Assembly (NCBI GenBank): GCA_903970615.1
Contig: CAJCJH010000062.1
Span: 1 to 39,431 of the forward strand
Reading direction: 5' to 3'
From: Rhodospirillales bacterium
GTDB lineage: Bacteria; Pseudomonadota; Gammaproteobacteria; Nevskiales; Nevskiaceae
DNA length: 39,431 bases
How positions within the stretch are numbered: the stretch's first letter is position 1; every line of letters starts with the position of its first letter. This document shows, piece after piece, positions 16,714 through 24,768 of the stretch. The notes beneath the pieces are model-generated. The model saw nothing but the letters and a program-made list of their open reading frames with translations, was not told where the DNA came from and ran no database searches. A program made the position numbers and the translations under genes.

Positions 16714-18759
16714 TCAAGCCAGCCCGGATTGCTTCAGCAGCGGTTCGATCGAAGGCTTTCTACCGCGAAATTCGACGAACAGATCCATTGCTTCGCGGGC
16801 GCCGCCATTGGCGAGCACGGTGTCGCGGAAGCGATAACCGGTTTCGCGATCGAAGGCACTTTCCTCGAACGCTGCGAAGGCATCTGCGGACAAGACTTCT
16901 GCCCATTTGTAGCTGTAATAACCGGCCGCATAACCACCCGCAAAAACATGGGTGAAGCTGTTCGGCATGCGGTTCCAAGCCGGCGGCGCGAAGATGCTCA
17001 CTTCGCGCCGCACCTGTTCGAGCGTGGCCAGCACACGTCCAACTTTGGCGGCGTCGAAGTCGCGGTGCAGACGCAAATCGAACAGCGAAAATTCGATCTG
17101 CCGCAGTGTGCCGAGGCCGGCCATGAAGGTTCGGCTTTTCTGCAATTTTTGCAGTAATTGGTCTGGAATCCGCTCGCCGGTTTTCCAGTGCCGCGCAAAG
17201 CCGCGCAGCGTTTCGCGGTTGTAACACCAGTTCTCCATGAACTGGCTCGGCAACTCCACCGCATCCCAGGCCACGCCGCGAATACCGGAGATTGCGGCTT
17301 CGTCGACTCGCGTCAGCAGATGATGCAGGCCGTGGCCGAATTCGTGGAACAGCGTGACCACTTCGTCGTGCGTCAGCAGCGCCACCTTACCGGCCAGCGG
17401 TGGCGTGAAATTGCAGGTGAGATAAGCCACCGGCCGCTGCAAGCCCGAAGCGGTGCGGCGACGGCCGAGGCATTCGTCCATCCACGCGCCGCCGCGCTTG
17501 TCCTGCCGCGCGTAGGGGTCGAGATAAAACAGGCCGATTTCGGCACCATCTTTTTCCTTCAGCGCATAGGTGGTGACATCCGGATGCCAGGTGGCGATGC
17601 CGTCGATTTTTTCGATCGATACGCCATAAATGCGCTCGACCAGCGCGAACATGCCCTGGATGACTTGTGGCGCCGGAAAGTAAGGCCGCACTTCCTCTTC
17701 CGAAAAGCCGAGTTTTTCTTCCTTCAACTTCTCGGTGTAATAAGCGCTGTCCCAAGGCTGGAAATCTTCGAGGCCATCGCGTTTTTTTGCATACGATTTC
17801 AATTCCGAAAGTTCGGCCTCTGCATGCGGCTTCGCTTTCGCTGCGAGGTCGAGCAGGAAATTTTCAACTTCCGCCGGCGACTCCGCCATCTTCGTCGCCA
17901 GCGACAATTCGGCAAAGTTGTTGAAGCCGAGCAGCTTCGCTTGTTCGTCGCGCAGCGCGAGAATTTCATCGGCCAGCTGCGAGTTATCGTGCTGCCCGGC
18001 GAGCGGGCCTTGATCGGACGCGCGCGTGGCATAGGCCTGATACAACTCGAAGCGCAGCTCACGATTATCGGCGTAGCTGATGACCGCGTCGTAGCTCGGG
18101 AAATCCAGCGTCAACAGCCAGCCTTCGAGATTTTTGGCGCGGGCTTTTTCGGCGGCTTGCGCCTTGCCTTCTTCGGTCATGCCAGCCAGCAGACTTTCAT
18201 CGGTGACATGCTTGCTGAAAGCCTGCACCGAATCCATCAGATTTTCTTCAAACCTGGCCTGCAACTCGGAAAGTTTGAGCGCCACTCTTTTGTAGCGCGC
18301 TTTTTCCGGCGGCGGCAAGGCGATGCCGGCGAGCTTGAAATCGCGCAGCGCATCGATGATGACTTTCTTGCGCGACGGCGAAAAATCCGCATAACCCGCA
18401 CTTTTCGAGACGCGCTCATAAGCCTGGAACAGGCCTTCGTGCTGCGACATTTCGAGGCTGTACTCGGTCAGCTTCGGCAGGCAGATGTTATAAGCCTTGC
18501 GCCAGTCCGCAGTCGCCTTAACGCCGAATAAATGCTGCACCGGACCCCAGGCGCGGCCGAGGCGCTCGCCCATGTCTTCCAGCGGCTCGACCAAGCCTTC
18601 CCAGTTTAGTCGGGCGGCATCGCCGGCGAGCAGCTGTTCCAGCTGCGCCTTGTTTTCGTTGATTACTGCCAGCAAGGCCGGCTCGGCATGTTGCGGTTCG
18701 ATGCGGTCGAAAGCGGGCAGGGCGCCCGGCGTAGCGGCGGCGAGCAGAGGATTATTCAT
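16714..18759 (-). CDS. prlC: Oligopeptidase A, M3 family zinc metallopeptidase
   Basis: Cytosolic thimet-type oligopeptidase of 681 residues, close to the size of E. coli PrlC (680). The zinc site HEFGH is at residues 472-476 in the conserved context LFHEFGHGLHHLL, and the third ligand Glu lies downstream in the SGIRGVAWDAVELPSQFMENW block. C-terminal YYSYKWAEVLSADAF is another M3 signature. The family degrades short peptides, including cleaved signal peptides. It has its own upstream region, divergent from the lipoprotein hydrolase at 19065. A long open frame lies antisense to it but is not a credible gene. Confidence 0.95.
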   Translation of the reverse strand: MNNPLLAAATPGALPAFDRIEPQHAEPALLAVINENKAQLEQLLAGDAARLNWEGLVEPLEDMGERLGRAWGPVQHLFGVKATADWRKAYNICLPKLTEYSLEMSQHEGLFQAYERVSKSAGYADFSPSRKKVIIDALRDFKLAGIALPPPEKARYKRVALKLSELQARFEENLMDSVQAFSKHVTDESLLAGMTEEGKAQAAEKARAKNLEGWLLTLDFPSYDAVISYADNRELRFELYQAYATRASDQGPLAGQHDNSQLADEILALRDEQAKLLGFNNFAELSLATKMAESPAEVENFLLDLAAKAKPHAEAELSELKSYAKKRDGLEDFQPWDSAYYTEKLKEEKLGFSEEEVRPYFPAPQVIQGMFALVERIYGVSIEKIDGIATWHPDVTTYALKEKDGAEIGLFYLDPYARQDKRGGAWMDECLGRRRTASGLQRPVAYLTCNFTPPLAGKVALLTHDEVVTLFHEFGHGLHHLLTRVDEAAISGIRGVAWDAVELPSQFMENWCYNRETLRGFARHWKTGERIPDQLLQKLQKSRTFMAGLGTLRQIEFSLFDLRLHRDFDAAKVGRVLATLEQVRREVSIFAPPAWNRMPNSFTHVFAGGYAAGYYSYKWAEVLSADAFAAFEESAFDRETGYRFRDTVLANGGAREAMDLFVEFRGRKPSIEPLLKQSGLA

Positions 18760-19064
18760 GGTTTTCTTTTCCGTGATTCGATCAATCTTTCCAGCGTAGT
18801 GCTTTGTGCGCGGTGTTCAAGGGCTATTCCAAGGGATGCCGCAGATTTATTCCTCGCCGCCAGCAAGCACGCATGCCGCGCCGCAGGTCGAGTCTGCATT
18901 CGGTCGATGCCGTTTTTAGCGGCTCTCATCTAACTGGCAATCTGGCTGGCAATCTAAGTGGGAATTCAACTGGCCGTTAAACGGGCAGGTAAACTTGGGG
19001 CTTGACCGCGCCGCGTCTGCGCGCATCATTGTCGAATTCTGTCGGGTCGTTTTCAGGAGTTTCA
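18760..19064. other. Divergent intergenic region with short direct repeats
   Basis: About 305 nt between oligopeptidase A and the lipoprotein hydrolase, presumably holding both promoters. No clear -35/-10 pair was found. The only visible structure is a short run of repeats near 18934-18975. No small gene with a convincing ribosome site was seen. Confidence 0.4.
18934..18955 (+). repeat. Exact direct repeat CTGGCAATCT, 12-bp period
   Basis: CTGGCAATCT occurs at 18934-18943 and again at 18946-18955, separated by GG. Degenerate copies (CAACTGGCCGTT, ACGGGCAGGT) follow. It could be a slippage product or direct-repeat regulator sites. Confidence 0.5.
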
Positions 19065-20018
19065 GTGCGTATTCTTCCTTTGTTGATTGGCGGAGTGATG
19101 GGCGCAGCCGCACTTGTCGGCGGCTGTTCGAGCACCGGCGCGCTGAATTCGTTCGCGCCGGATGGTGACTACAAGCTAGCGAGCAATATTGTTTACGACA
19201 CGCACGGCGACAAGCTGGATGTTTACACGCCGCTGAATGCGCAAAATGCGCCGGTTGTTGTGTTCATTCCCGGCGGCCGCTGGGAGCAGGAAAATACGTT
19301 GCCGAAAGAGCAGTATCGCTTTGTCGGGGAGGCGCTCAGCGCGAAAGGCTACATCGCCGTTGTGCCGAATTACCGCACGTATCCGCAGGTGAAGTTTCCG
19401 GATTTCATCAGCGATTGCGCCAAGGCAGTGGTCTGGATTCATGCCAACGCGCATTATTACGGCGGCGATCCCGCCAAGATCGTCGTGCTCGGGCACGATG
19501 CCGGCGCATATATCGCTGCCATGCTCGCGTTGAACCCGGAATACCTGAAGCAGGCCGGCGGCGATCGCAGCTGGCTGCGTGGCATGATCGGCCTCGCCGG
19601 GCCTTACGATTTCCTGCCGATCACTGATCCGGATTTGCGCGACCTGTTTGGGCCGCCGGAAAGTTTTGAAGCGACCCAGCCGATTCTGTTTGCCGACGGC
19701 AGCAATGCGCCGATGCTGCTGCTGGCCGGTGACGACGACAAGATCGTCGAGGTCAAGAACACCAATAATCTTTACGATCGGATCAAGCGCAACAATGGCA
19801 CCGTCGAAAAAGTGATTTATCCGAAGATGAGCCACGAGAGAATCCTGGCGGCGCTGGCGACGCGATTACAGCGTGAATCCGATGTGATGACTTACATCGT
19901 CGGCTTCGTGCAGCGCTACACCAGTGGCGCGCCGAGGGCGAACAACTTCGGTATTCAAACCAGTGTTCCGGGTATTCAAACCAGCGTACCCGGTATCCAG
20001 ACCAGCGTTCCTAAATAG
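19065..20018 (+). CDS. Alpha/beta hydrolase lipoprotein with Asp at the nucleophile elbow
   Basis: Protein of 317 residues resembling carboxylesterase/BD-FAE-type hydrolases. The GTG at 19065 is chosen because AGGAG lies 5 nt upstream and the product then starts with a lipoprotein signal (VRILPLLIGGVMGAAALVGGC, read with Met at position 1). An N-terminal VVVFIPGGRWEQEN matches the HGG-type oxyanion region in altered form (PGGRW). The nucleophile elbow, normally GHSAG, reads GHDAG because the codon is GAT, so it either uses Asp or is not a classical esterase. GDDDKIVEV and MSHERIL carry the other triad candidates. The last residues are three copies of GIQTSVP. The gene is followed 16 nt later by a gamma-carbonic anhydrase gene. 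Confidence 0.82.
   Translation: MRILPLLIGGVMGAAALVGGCSSTGALNSFAPDGDYKLASNIVYDTHGDKLDVYTPLNAQNAPVVVFIPGGRWEQENTLPKEQYRFVGEALSAKGYIAVVPNYRTYPQVKFPDFISDCAKAVVWIHANAHYYGGDPAKIVVLGHDAGAYIAAMLALNPEYLKQAGGDRSWLRGMIGLAGPYDFLPITDPDLRDLFGPPESFEATQPILFADGSNAPMLLLAGDDDKIVEVKNTNNLYDRIKRNNGTVEKVIYPKMSHERILAALATRLQRESDVMTYIVGFVQRYTSGAPRANNFGIQTSVPGIQTSVPGIQTSVPK
19950..20012 (+). repeat. Three tandem 21-bp repeats at a gene's 3' end
   Basis: Units at 19950-19970, 19971-19991 and 19992-20012 each begin GGTAT(T/C)CA(A/G)ACCAG and encode GIQTSVP. They differ mostly at third codon positions, which suggests that the peptide has been conserved after duplication. Only Lys and the stop codon follow. Confidence 0.9.
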
Positions 20019-20034
20019 CTACGCTAAGCTTGCG

Positions 20035-20562
20035 ATGATCCGAACCTATCGCGGCATTGCGCCGACGCTCGGCGCCGGTGCGTATGTCGACGAGCAAGCC
20101 GCGCTGATCGGCGATGTCACGCTCGGTGCGGATGCTTCGATGTGGCCGATGTCGGTGGCGCGCGGCGACGTCAACACCATTACCATCGGCGCGCGCAGCA
20201 ATATCCAGGATGGCGCGGTGCTGCATGTCACCCACGATGGCCCGTATTCGAAAGGCGGTGTGCCGCTGGTGATCGGCGAGGAGGTTACCGTCGGGCATCT
20301 CGCCATGCTGCATGCTTGCACCATCGGTAATCGCGTATTGATCGGCATGCATGCCACCGTGCTCGATCGCGCCGTGATCGAGGATGAAGTTTTGCTGGCC
20401 GCCGGCAGCGTGGTGGCGCCCGGCAAGCATCTGCTGTCCGGCTTCCTGTATCGCGGTTCGCCAGCGGTGCAAGCGCGGCCGCTGAGCGCCGCTGAACGCG
20501 CGTTCTTCCAGTACTCGGCGGAACATTATGTGCGCTTGAAGAATCATCATCAGGCGAGTTGA
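20035..20562 (+). CDS. Gamma-carbonic-anhydrase-family hexapeptide protein (YrdA/PaaY-like)
   Basis: Left-handed beta-helix protein of 175 residues built from hexapeptide repeats such as IGDVTL, IGARSN, IGEEVT and IGNRVL. Zinc-ligand histidines are in place: H67 in VTHDG, then H88 and H93 in VGHLAMLH, with the 5-residue spacing of Cam-type enzymes. Members of this branch often lack strong carbonic anhydrase activity, so a hydratase or thioesterase-accessory role remains possible. The ATG at 20035 gives the conserved MIRTYRGIAPTLG start; a longer open frame from 19924 overlaps the repeats of the upstream gene and is rejected. Confidence 0.9.
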   Translation: MIRTYRGIAPTLGAGAYVDEQAALIGDVTLGADASMWPMSVARGDVNTITIGARSNIQDGAVLHVTHDGPYSKGGVPLVIGEEVTVGHLAMLHACTIGNRVLIGMHATVLDRAVIEDEVLLAAGSVVAPGKHLLSGFLYRGSPAVQARPLSAAERAFFQYSAEHYVRLKNHHQAS

Positions 20563-20682
20563 GGCTATCAATGTCCGGCGGCGTGATTCCGCGAAATAAT
20601 TTCCGCAGCGAATTCCGCAAGCCAAACCCGGACATCGAATTCAGAAACCAAATTCAGCAATCAAACCAGAGAATCTGTCGAA

Positions 20683-21489
20683 ATGACTGCAAACAAAACC
20701 CGAACGTCCAAAGCCCGAACTTTGGTCCTGCTGCGACATGGCCAGAGCCAGTGGAATCTGGAAAATCGTTTTACGGGCTGGGTCGATGTGGACCTTACCG
20801 ACACCGGTCGCGCCGAAGCCAAAGCCGCGGGCGAGTTGATGAAAGCCGAAGGTCTGAAATTCGACATCGCGCATACTTCAGTGCTCAAGCGCGCGATCCG
20901 CACGCTATACACCGCGCTCGACCAGATGGATGCCTTGTGGCTGCCGGTACATAAAAGCTGGCGCTTGAACGAGCGTCACTACGGCGCACTGCAGGGTCTG
21001 GACAAAGCCGAAACCACCGCCAAGCACGGCGAGGAGCAGGTAAAAATCTGGCGACGCAGCTATGACATTCCGCCGCCGCCAATGGCCGAATCCGACCCCG
21101 GCCATCCGCGCAACGATCCGCGCTACGCCAAGCTCGATGCCGCCGCCTTGCCAGCCACCGAATCGCTCGCAAGCACGCTCGATCGCGTGCTGCCGTACTG
21201 GCACGACGCCATCGCGCCGCAATTGAAAGCCGGGCAAACCGTGCTGGTCACCGCGCATGGCAATTCGCTGCGCGCGCTGTACAAATATCTGAATCACGTT
21301 CCGGAAGACAAAATCGTCGAGCTGAATATTCCCACCGGAATTCCGCTGCAATTCGAGCTGGATGAGAATCTGAAAGTGCAGTCCTACCGCTATCTGGGCG
21401 ATCCCGACGCGGCAAAACGTGCGGCGGAAGCGGTGGCCAATCAGGCGCAGGCCAAGCCCAAACATTGGACGGCGCAATTGATCGAGTGA
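20683..21489 (+). CDS. gpmA: 2,3-bisphosphoglycerate-dependent phosphoglycerate mutase
   Basis: Glycolytic/gluconeogenic enzyme of 268 residues that interconverts 3- and 2-phosphoglycerate. The phosphohistidine motif LRHGQSQWN is near the N terminus, followed by [19 protein letters not shown]. Other conserved blocks are [21 protein letters not shown]-like residues (here [13 protein letters not shown]), [16 protein letters not shown], and [15 protein letters not shown] with the second catalytic His. It has about 12 extra N-terminal residues and a short C-terminal tail rich in Ala and Gln compared with E. coli GpmA. No T-tailed terminator is seen in its own direction. Confidence 0.96.
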   Translation: MTANKTRTSKARTLVLLRHGQSQWNLENRFTGWVDVDLTDTGRAEAKAAGELMKAEGLKFDIAHTSVLKRAIRTLYTALDQMDALWLPVHKSWRLNERHYGALQGLDKAETTAKHGEEQVKIWRRSYDIPPPPMAESDPGHPRNDPRYAKLDAAALPATESLASTLDRVLPYWHDAIAPQLKAGQTVLVTAHGNSLRALYKYLNHVPEDKIVELNIPTGIPLQFELDENLKVQSYRYLGDPDAAKRAAEAVANQAQAKPKHWTAQLIE

Positions 21490-21525
21490 GTGGACCGAGT
21501 GATCGGCCGAACTATCGACGCGCAT

Positions 21526-21560
21526 AAAAAAGCCATCCGGCCAGGGGAAACCGGATGGCT
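21526..21560 (-). terminator. Intrinsic terminator, minus strand, facing the GlsB-like gene
   Basis: AGCCATCCGG (21531-21540) pairs perfectly with CCGGATGGCT (21551-21560). Read on the minus strand the 10-bp stem is followed by a T-run (complement of the A-run at 21526-21531), the form of a Rho-independent terminator. It would end a transcript coming from the GlsB-like gene or from a small RNA starting downstream of it. Confidence 0.75.
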
Positions 21561-21565
21561 CACCA

Positions 21566-21630
21566 GCCTCGTTGCGAGGCCGGCAGTTTCTTCGCTAACG
21601 GTCGGGAGATCCGTTGGGGGACGCGAAGAA
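21566..21630. other. Hairpin cluster between gpmA and the GlsB-like gene; candidate structured RNA
   Basis: A 6-bp hairpin GCCTCG/CGAGGC (21566-21580) is followed by a larger element: TTCTTCGC (21588-21595) pairs with GCGAAGAA (21623-21630), enclosing AACGG/CCGTT (21597-21601 and 21611-21615). The inner loop TCGGGAGAT and the bulge GGGGGAC are unpaired and G-rich on the plus strand. With the adjacent terminator the region reads as a compact minus-strand RNA or long 3' UTR. No coding frame explains it. Confidence 0.4.
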
Positions 21631-21727
21631 CTGAATTGAGTTTAAGCGCCGCGGCTTAATCCAGACTGAATGCCCGTGATGGTTGCTGCCGGACGCCATG
21701 GATGCCTCACCCGCCGCGCGATAACGG

Positions 21728-21979
21728 CTAGCGCGACAGCCGCCGGATCACACCCACCACCACCAGCAGCACAATGGCGCCAATCACCGCGCCGATAAAA
21801 CCGGCCGCCTGTCCCGGTGCGTAAAGCCCCAGCGCTTGTCCGCCGAAAGTGGCGGCGAAGGCGCCGGCGATACCGAGCACCGTGGTCAGGATAATGCCCA
21901 TCTTGTCATCGCCCGGATGCAGGAAACGGGCGAGCAGGCCAGCGATGAAGCCGATGATTAAGGTGCCGATGAGATGCAT
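21728..21979 (-). CDS. GlsB/YeaQ/YmgE-family small membrane protein
   Basis: Inner-membrane protein of 83 residues with three hydrophobic segments (around 2-18, 28-46 and 57-77). The family pattern is clear: GFIAGLLARFLHPGDDKMGI, then LGIAGAFAATFGGQALG, and a C-terminal GAVIGAIVLLVVVGVIRR. Such proteins are annotated as transglycosylase-associated and are linked to stress responses in enterobacteria, but their molecular job is unknown. GGAG lies upstream of the ATG (AAGGAGTTTCC). The gene is monocistronic and is followed by the hairpin cluster and terminator at 21526-21630. Confidence 0.92.
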   Translation of the reverse strand: MHLIGTLIIGFIAGLLARFLHPGDDKMGIILTTVLGIAGAFAATFGGQALGLYAPGQAAGFIGAVIGAIVLLVVVGVIRRLSR

Positions 21980-22060
21980 GGAAACTCCTTGCGTGTGGTC
22001 AGATTTTTTTACTGCGGCCTGGGTTACGATTACCAGCCCGCGGTGTCGCTTCAGGCCCGA

Positions 22061-22549
22061 TCATAAAGCAAGATCGGGCAGCGCCTTGAGTTTGGCGTTC
22101 AGCGCCCGTTGCTGCCGCAGCCAGGCTTGCGCATCGTCGCTATCGCGGGCGAACCAGGCCGCTGCGCTGCCGAGGATGAAGTGATAGCCCCAGGCATCCA
22201 TGTCGGCAAACATTTGCATGCGCGAATAACCGGCCAAGCGGTCCGCGAGCAGGCATTGCAGATAGCAGACGGCGTTCTCTTCGGTGTCGCTGCCGCCGGC
22301 ATCGCGGCTCAGCGCTAGCCGCCGTGCGTTGTCCATCAACAGATAATGACAAGCCTCGTGCAGCGCCGAATGTACCGGCGTGTCGTTGCGCACGTATAGC
22401 GTATTGCCGACCAGTCCGGCTTCCGGTTCGCCCCAATAACTGCCGGGAATCGGCGCGTTCGCAGGTAGCCAATGCACGAGCAGATCGAAGCCGGCGAGCA
22501 GTTGCTCCAGCGCTTGTTTGCGCAGTTCGTTCAACAGCGTGACATTCAT
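22061..22549 (-). CDS. Unknown protein with an HExxH metallopeptidase-like motif
   Basis: I do not recognise the family of this 162-residue protein. It has no signal peptide or obvious membrane segment. The middle reads VHSALHEACHYLLMD, an HExxH zinc-binding pattern inside a helix, followed about 25 residues later by DTEENAVCYLQ, where a Glu could act as a third ligand, as in gluzincins. Upstream, PGSYWGEPEAGLVGNTLYVRNDTPVHS could form the beta-edge preceding the active helix. It may be a small cytosolic zinc peptidase or a non-catalytic relative. The gene stands alone; the region between it and mtgA would hold its promoter. Confidence 0.75.
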   Translation of the reverse strand: MNVTLLNELRKQALEQLLAGFDLLVHWLPANAPIPGSYWGEPEAGLVGNTLYVRNDTPVHSALHEACHYLLMDNARRLALSRDAGGSDTEENAVCYLQCLLADRLAGYSRMQMFADMDAWGYHFILGSAAAWFARDSDDAQAWLRQQRALNAKLKALPDLAL

Positions 22550-22693
22550 AGGTTCACAAGTTTCGGCGCGGTCGTCGAAAGCCCGATTCGGGAAGTCGAC
22601 ATAGTGCGCGCCATTATCCGCACCGTGCGCTGGCCGTTTTACGCTTAAGATTCATGACTGCTCGGTGGGCCGGTCGGGCGCTGGAGATTTTCG

Positions 22694-23431
22694 ATGTTGC
22701 GATGGCTGTTCGGTGTGATCTTCGGCGTGCTTGCGCTGCTGCTGTCGGTGCTCGTGCTGCTGCGTTGGCTGCCGCCGCCGACCACGGCTTACATGCTGCA
22801 AAGCCCGACGCAGCCGGTGCAGAATCGCTGGGTGCCGGCGTCGGGTATCGCGGAGGTCGCGCGGCGAGCGGTGGTCGCATCCGAAGATCAGAAATTCTGG
22901 ACTCACGATGGCTTCGATGTCGAGGCGATCCAGAAAGCTTACGAGGAAAACCAGAAATCGAAAAAGGGCCGCGTCCATCCGCGCGGCGCTTCCACCATCA
23001 GCCAGCAGACCGCGAAAAATCTTTTCCTGTGGCCTGGCGGCGGCTATTTCCGCAAGGGCGTGGAAGCGCTGTTGACGGTATTGATCGAGCACCTCTGGAA
23101 CAAGCCGCGCATTCTGGAAATGTATTTGAACATCGTCGAATTCGGGCCCGGAATTTATGGCGTTGAAGCCGCATCGCGAGCTTATTTCGGCAAATCGGCG
23201 GTCAATCTCAGCCCGCAGGAAGCCGCGCGTTTGGCCGCGGTATTGCCGAATCCGCGTCACTGGAGCGTGCGCACACCCGGCCCGTATGTGCAGTCGCGCG
23301 TGAACTGGATTTTGGGACAGATGGGCTACGGCGCACCGGTGGAAGAGCCGGAACCCGCCGGCAACAATGTGGACGACAACGCCGGCGCACCGAATACTGA
23401 TAACGACGATCCGGCTGCCAGCGGCGGCTGA
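22694..23431 (+). CDS. mtgA: Monofunctional biosynthetic peptidoglycan transglycosylase
   Basis: Inner-membrane glycosyltransferase of 245 residues (GT51) that polymerises lipid II into glycan strands. One N-terminal membrane helix (residues about 3-25) anchors the periplasmic domain. Family motifs are ASEDQKFWTHDGFD with the catalytic Glu, RGASTISQQTAKNLFLWPG, KPRILEMYLNIVEFGPGIYGVEAAS and SPQEAARLAAVLPNP. The last 30 residues form an acidic, Asn/Asp/Ala-rich tail not needed for the fold. GGAG lies 8 nt upstream of the ATG. There is no penicillin-binding domain, which separates it from bifunctional PBPs. Confidence 0.94.
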   Translation: MLRWLFGVIFGVLALLLSVLVLLRWLPPPTTAYMLQSPTQPVQNRWVPASGIAEVARRAVVASEDQKFWTHDGFDVEAIQKAYEENQKSKKGRVHPRGASTISQQTAKNLFLWPGGGYFRKGVEALLTVLIEHLWNKPRILEMYLNIVEFGPGIYGVEAASRAYFGKSAVNLSPQEAARLAAVLPNPRHWSVRTPGPYVQSRVNWILGQMGYGAPVEEPEPAGNNVDDNAGAPNTDNDDPAASGG

Positions 23432-23515
23432 TCGCAGGCCGATTTATTTCCGCCGCCTCCGCACGCGCGAGCTTCGGCAGGGTCTCTTGAACATCGTCAA
23501 CACCGAGCCAGGCCC

Positions 23516-23869
23516 ATGAGTGAGCACGAATGCCGAATCGACTATGTGGAATTTCCCGCGACCGATATCGAGGCCAGCAAACGCTTCTATGCAGAGGTGT
23601 TCGGCTGGAAATTTACCGACTACGGTTCGGATTACGCCAGCTTCGACGACGGCCGTCTCAAGGGCGGCTTCTGGCGATCGGCCGAACCGGCGCGCGAAGG
23701 CCGCGGCGTGCTGATCGTGATCTACGCGGAAAACCTTCACGCGATGGCCGAAAAAGTCGTGAAGGCCGGTGGCTCAGTCACTCGTGAGGCTTTCGAGTTT
23801 CCCGGCGGCAGGCGATTTGAATTCACCGACCCGAACGGTAACAAGCTGGCCTTGTGGTCGGATCAATAG
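23516..23869 (+). CDS. VOC-family (glyoxalase/dioxygenase fold) protein
   Basis: Small cytosolic protein of 117 residues with one vicinal-oxygen-chelate unit: IDYVEFPATDIEASKRFYAEVFGWKF at the N terminus and the C-terminal FEFTDPNGNKLALW, both standard for the superfamily. It resembles the single-domain proteins often annotated as putative glyoxalases or antibiotic-resistance-like proteins. Metal ligands are not obvious: the usual N-terminal His is replaced in YVEF. Function is unknown, and it may bind a small molecule without catalysis. It starts 84 nt after mtgA and could be cotranscribed with it. Confidence 0.85.
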   Translation: MSEHECRIDYVEFPATDIEASKRFYAEVFGWKFTDYGSDYASFDDGRLKGGFWRSAEPAREGRGVLIVIYAENLHAMAEKVVKAGGSVTREAFEFPGGRRFEFTDPNGNKLALWSDQ

Positions 23870-23991
23870 TCGATCGCGGCGACGCTTCACCCCCGAGTTT
23901 CGTACACGATATTCGCCGCTATTCCGCATTGATGAAGCTGTGAATGTTGCTGAACCCGGAATCGCAGCGGTCTTGATCGTATGATGTTGCG

Positions 23992-24768
23992 ATGATCGAA
24001 ACGCCCGACAGCAACATTTCGCGCCGCGTGCTGGTTGTCGAAAAGTTATGCAAGCAATATCGGGATCGACTGGCAGTCGACAACATTTCGTTCGATGTGC
24101 GGCCGCATGAAATCGTCGGTCTGCTCGGCCCCAATGGTGCGGGCAAGACGACCACGATCAACATGATTCTCGGCGTGCTGAAGCCGACTGCCGGCAGCAT
24201 CCAGATCGAGAATTTCGATGTCGCGCGGCAGCGCCGTCGTGCGCTGGCTTCGACCAACTTCGCCGCGGTTTACGCGCCGCTGCCGGGCAATCTTACGGTC
24301 GCGCAAAACCTGCATTATTTCGGCTTGATCTACGACGTACGCGGCCTGCGCGAGCGCATTGAAGTCCTACTTGAACAGTTCGATCTGCGCCGTTTCCGCG
24401 ACACCAAGTGCGGCCTGCTTTCCTCCGGCGAACAGACGCGCGTGACGCTGGCGAAAGCGGTGCTGAACCAGCCGCAATTGCTGTTGCTGGACGAACCCAC
24501 CGCGTCGCTCGATCCCGCCACGGCGCAGGACGTGCGCGGCATGATCCGGCGCATTGCTTCCGAAGGCAGCGGCGGCATTTTGTGGACTTCGCACAACATG
24601 TACGAAGTGCAGGAGGTGTGTCATCGCGTGCTATTCCTGCATCGCGGAAAAATCCTGTTGCAGGGCGATCCGAAAACCTTGCCGGAAGAACACGGCGTGG
24701 CCACGCTCGACGAATTGTTCATCCGCCTCGCGCGCGAACCGCTGCGCCAGCCTGCGGAGCACGCATGA
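23992..24768 (+). CDS. ABC transporter ATP-binding protein (NodI/CcmA-like)
   Basis: ATPase subunit of 258 residues for an ABC-2-type exporter. Walker A is GPNGAGKT (46-53), the signature is LSSGEQTR (variant of LSGGQ), Walker B is LLLLDEPTASLDP, and the switch His is in LWTSHNMYEVQ. The gene overlaps the permease start by ATGA, so the two subunits are coupled. Similar pairs export lipids, polysaccharides or oligosaccharides in other bacteria; nothing nearby fixes the cargo. Confidence 0.92.
   Translation: MIETPDSNISRRVLVVEKLCKQYRDRLAVDNISFDVRPHEIVGLLGPNGAGKTTTINMILGVLKPTAGSIQIENFDVARQRRRALASTNFAAVYAPLPGNLTVAQNLHYFGLIYDVRGLRERIEVLLEQFDLRRFRDTKCGLLSSGEQTRVTLAKAVLNQPQLLLLDEPTASLDPATAQDVRGMIRRIASEGSGGILWTSHNMYEVQEVCHRVLFLHRGKILLQGDPKTLPEEHGVATLDELFIRLAREPLRQPAEHA

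Noticed and set aside
17158-18531. Long open frame of 457 codons on the plus strand inside oligopeptidase A
   Set aside because: It is antisense to a complete M3 peptidase with intact motifs; its translation is rich in Arg, Gln and Phe and shows no family motif, as expected for a codon shadow in high-GC DNA.
19924-20034. Longer N terminus for the gamma-carbonic anhydrase gene
   Set aside because: This extension translates the repeats of the upstream lipoprotein gene in another frame; the family start is at 20035.
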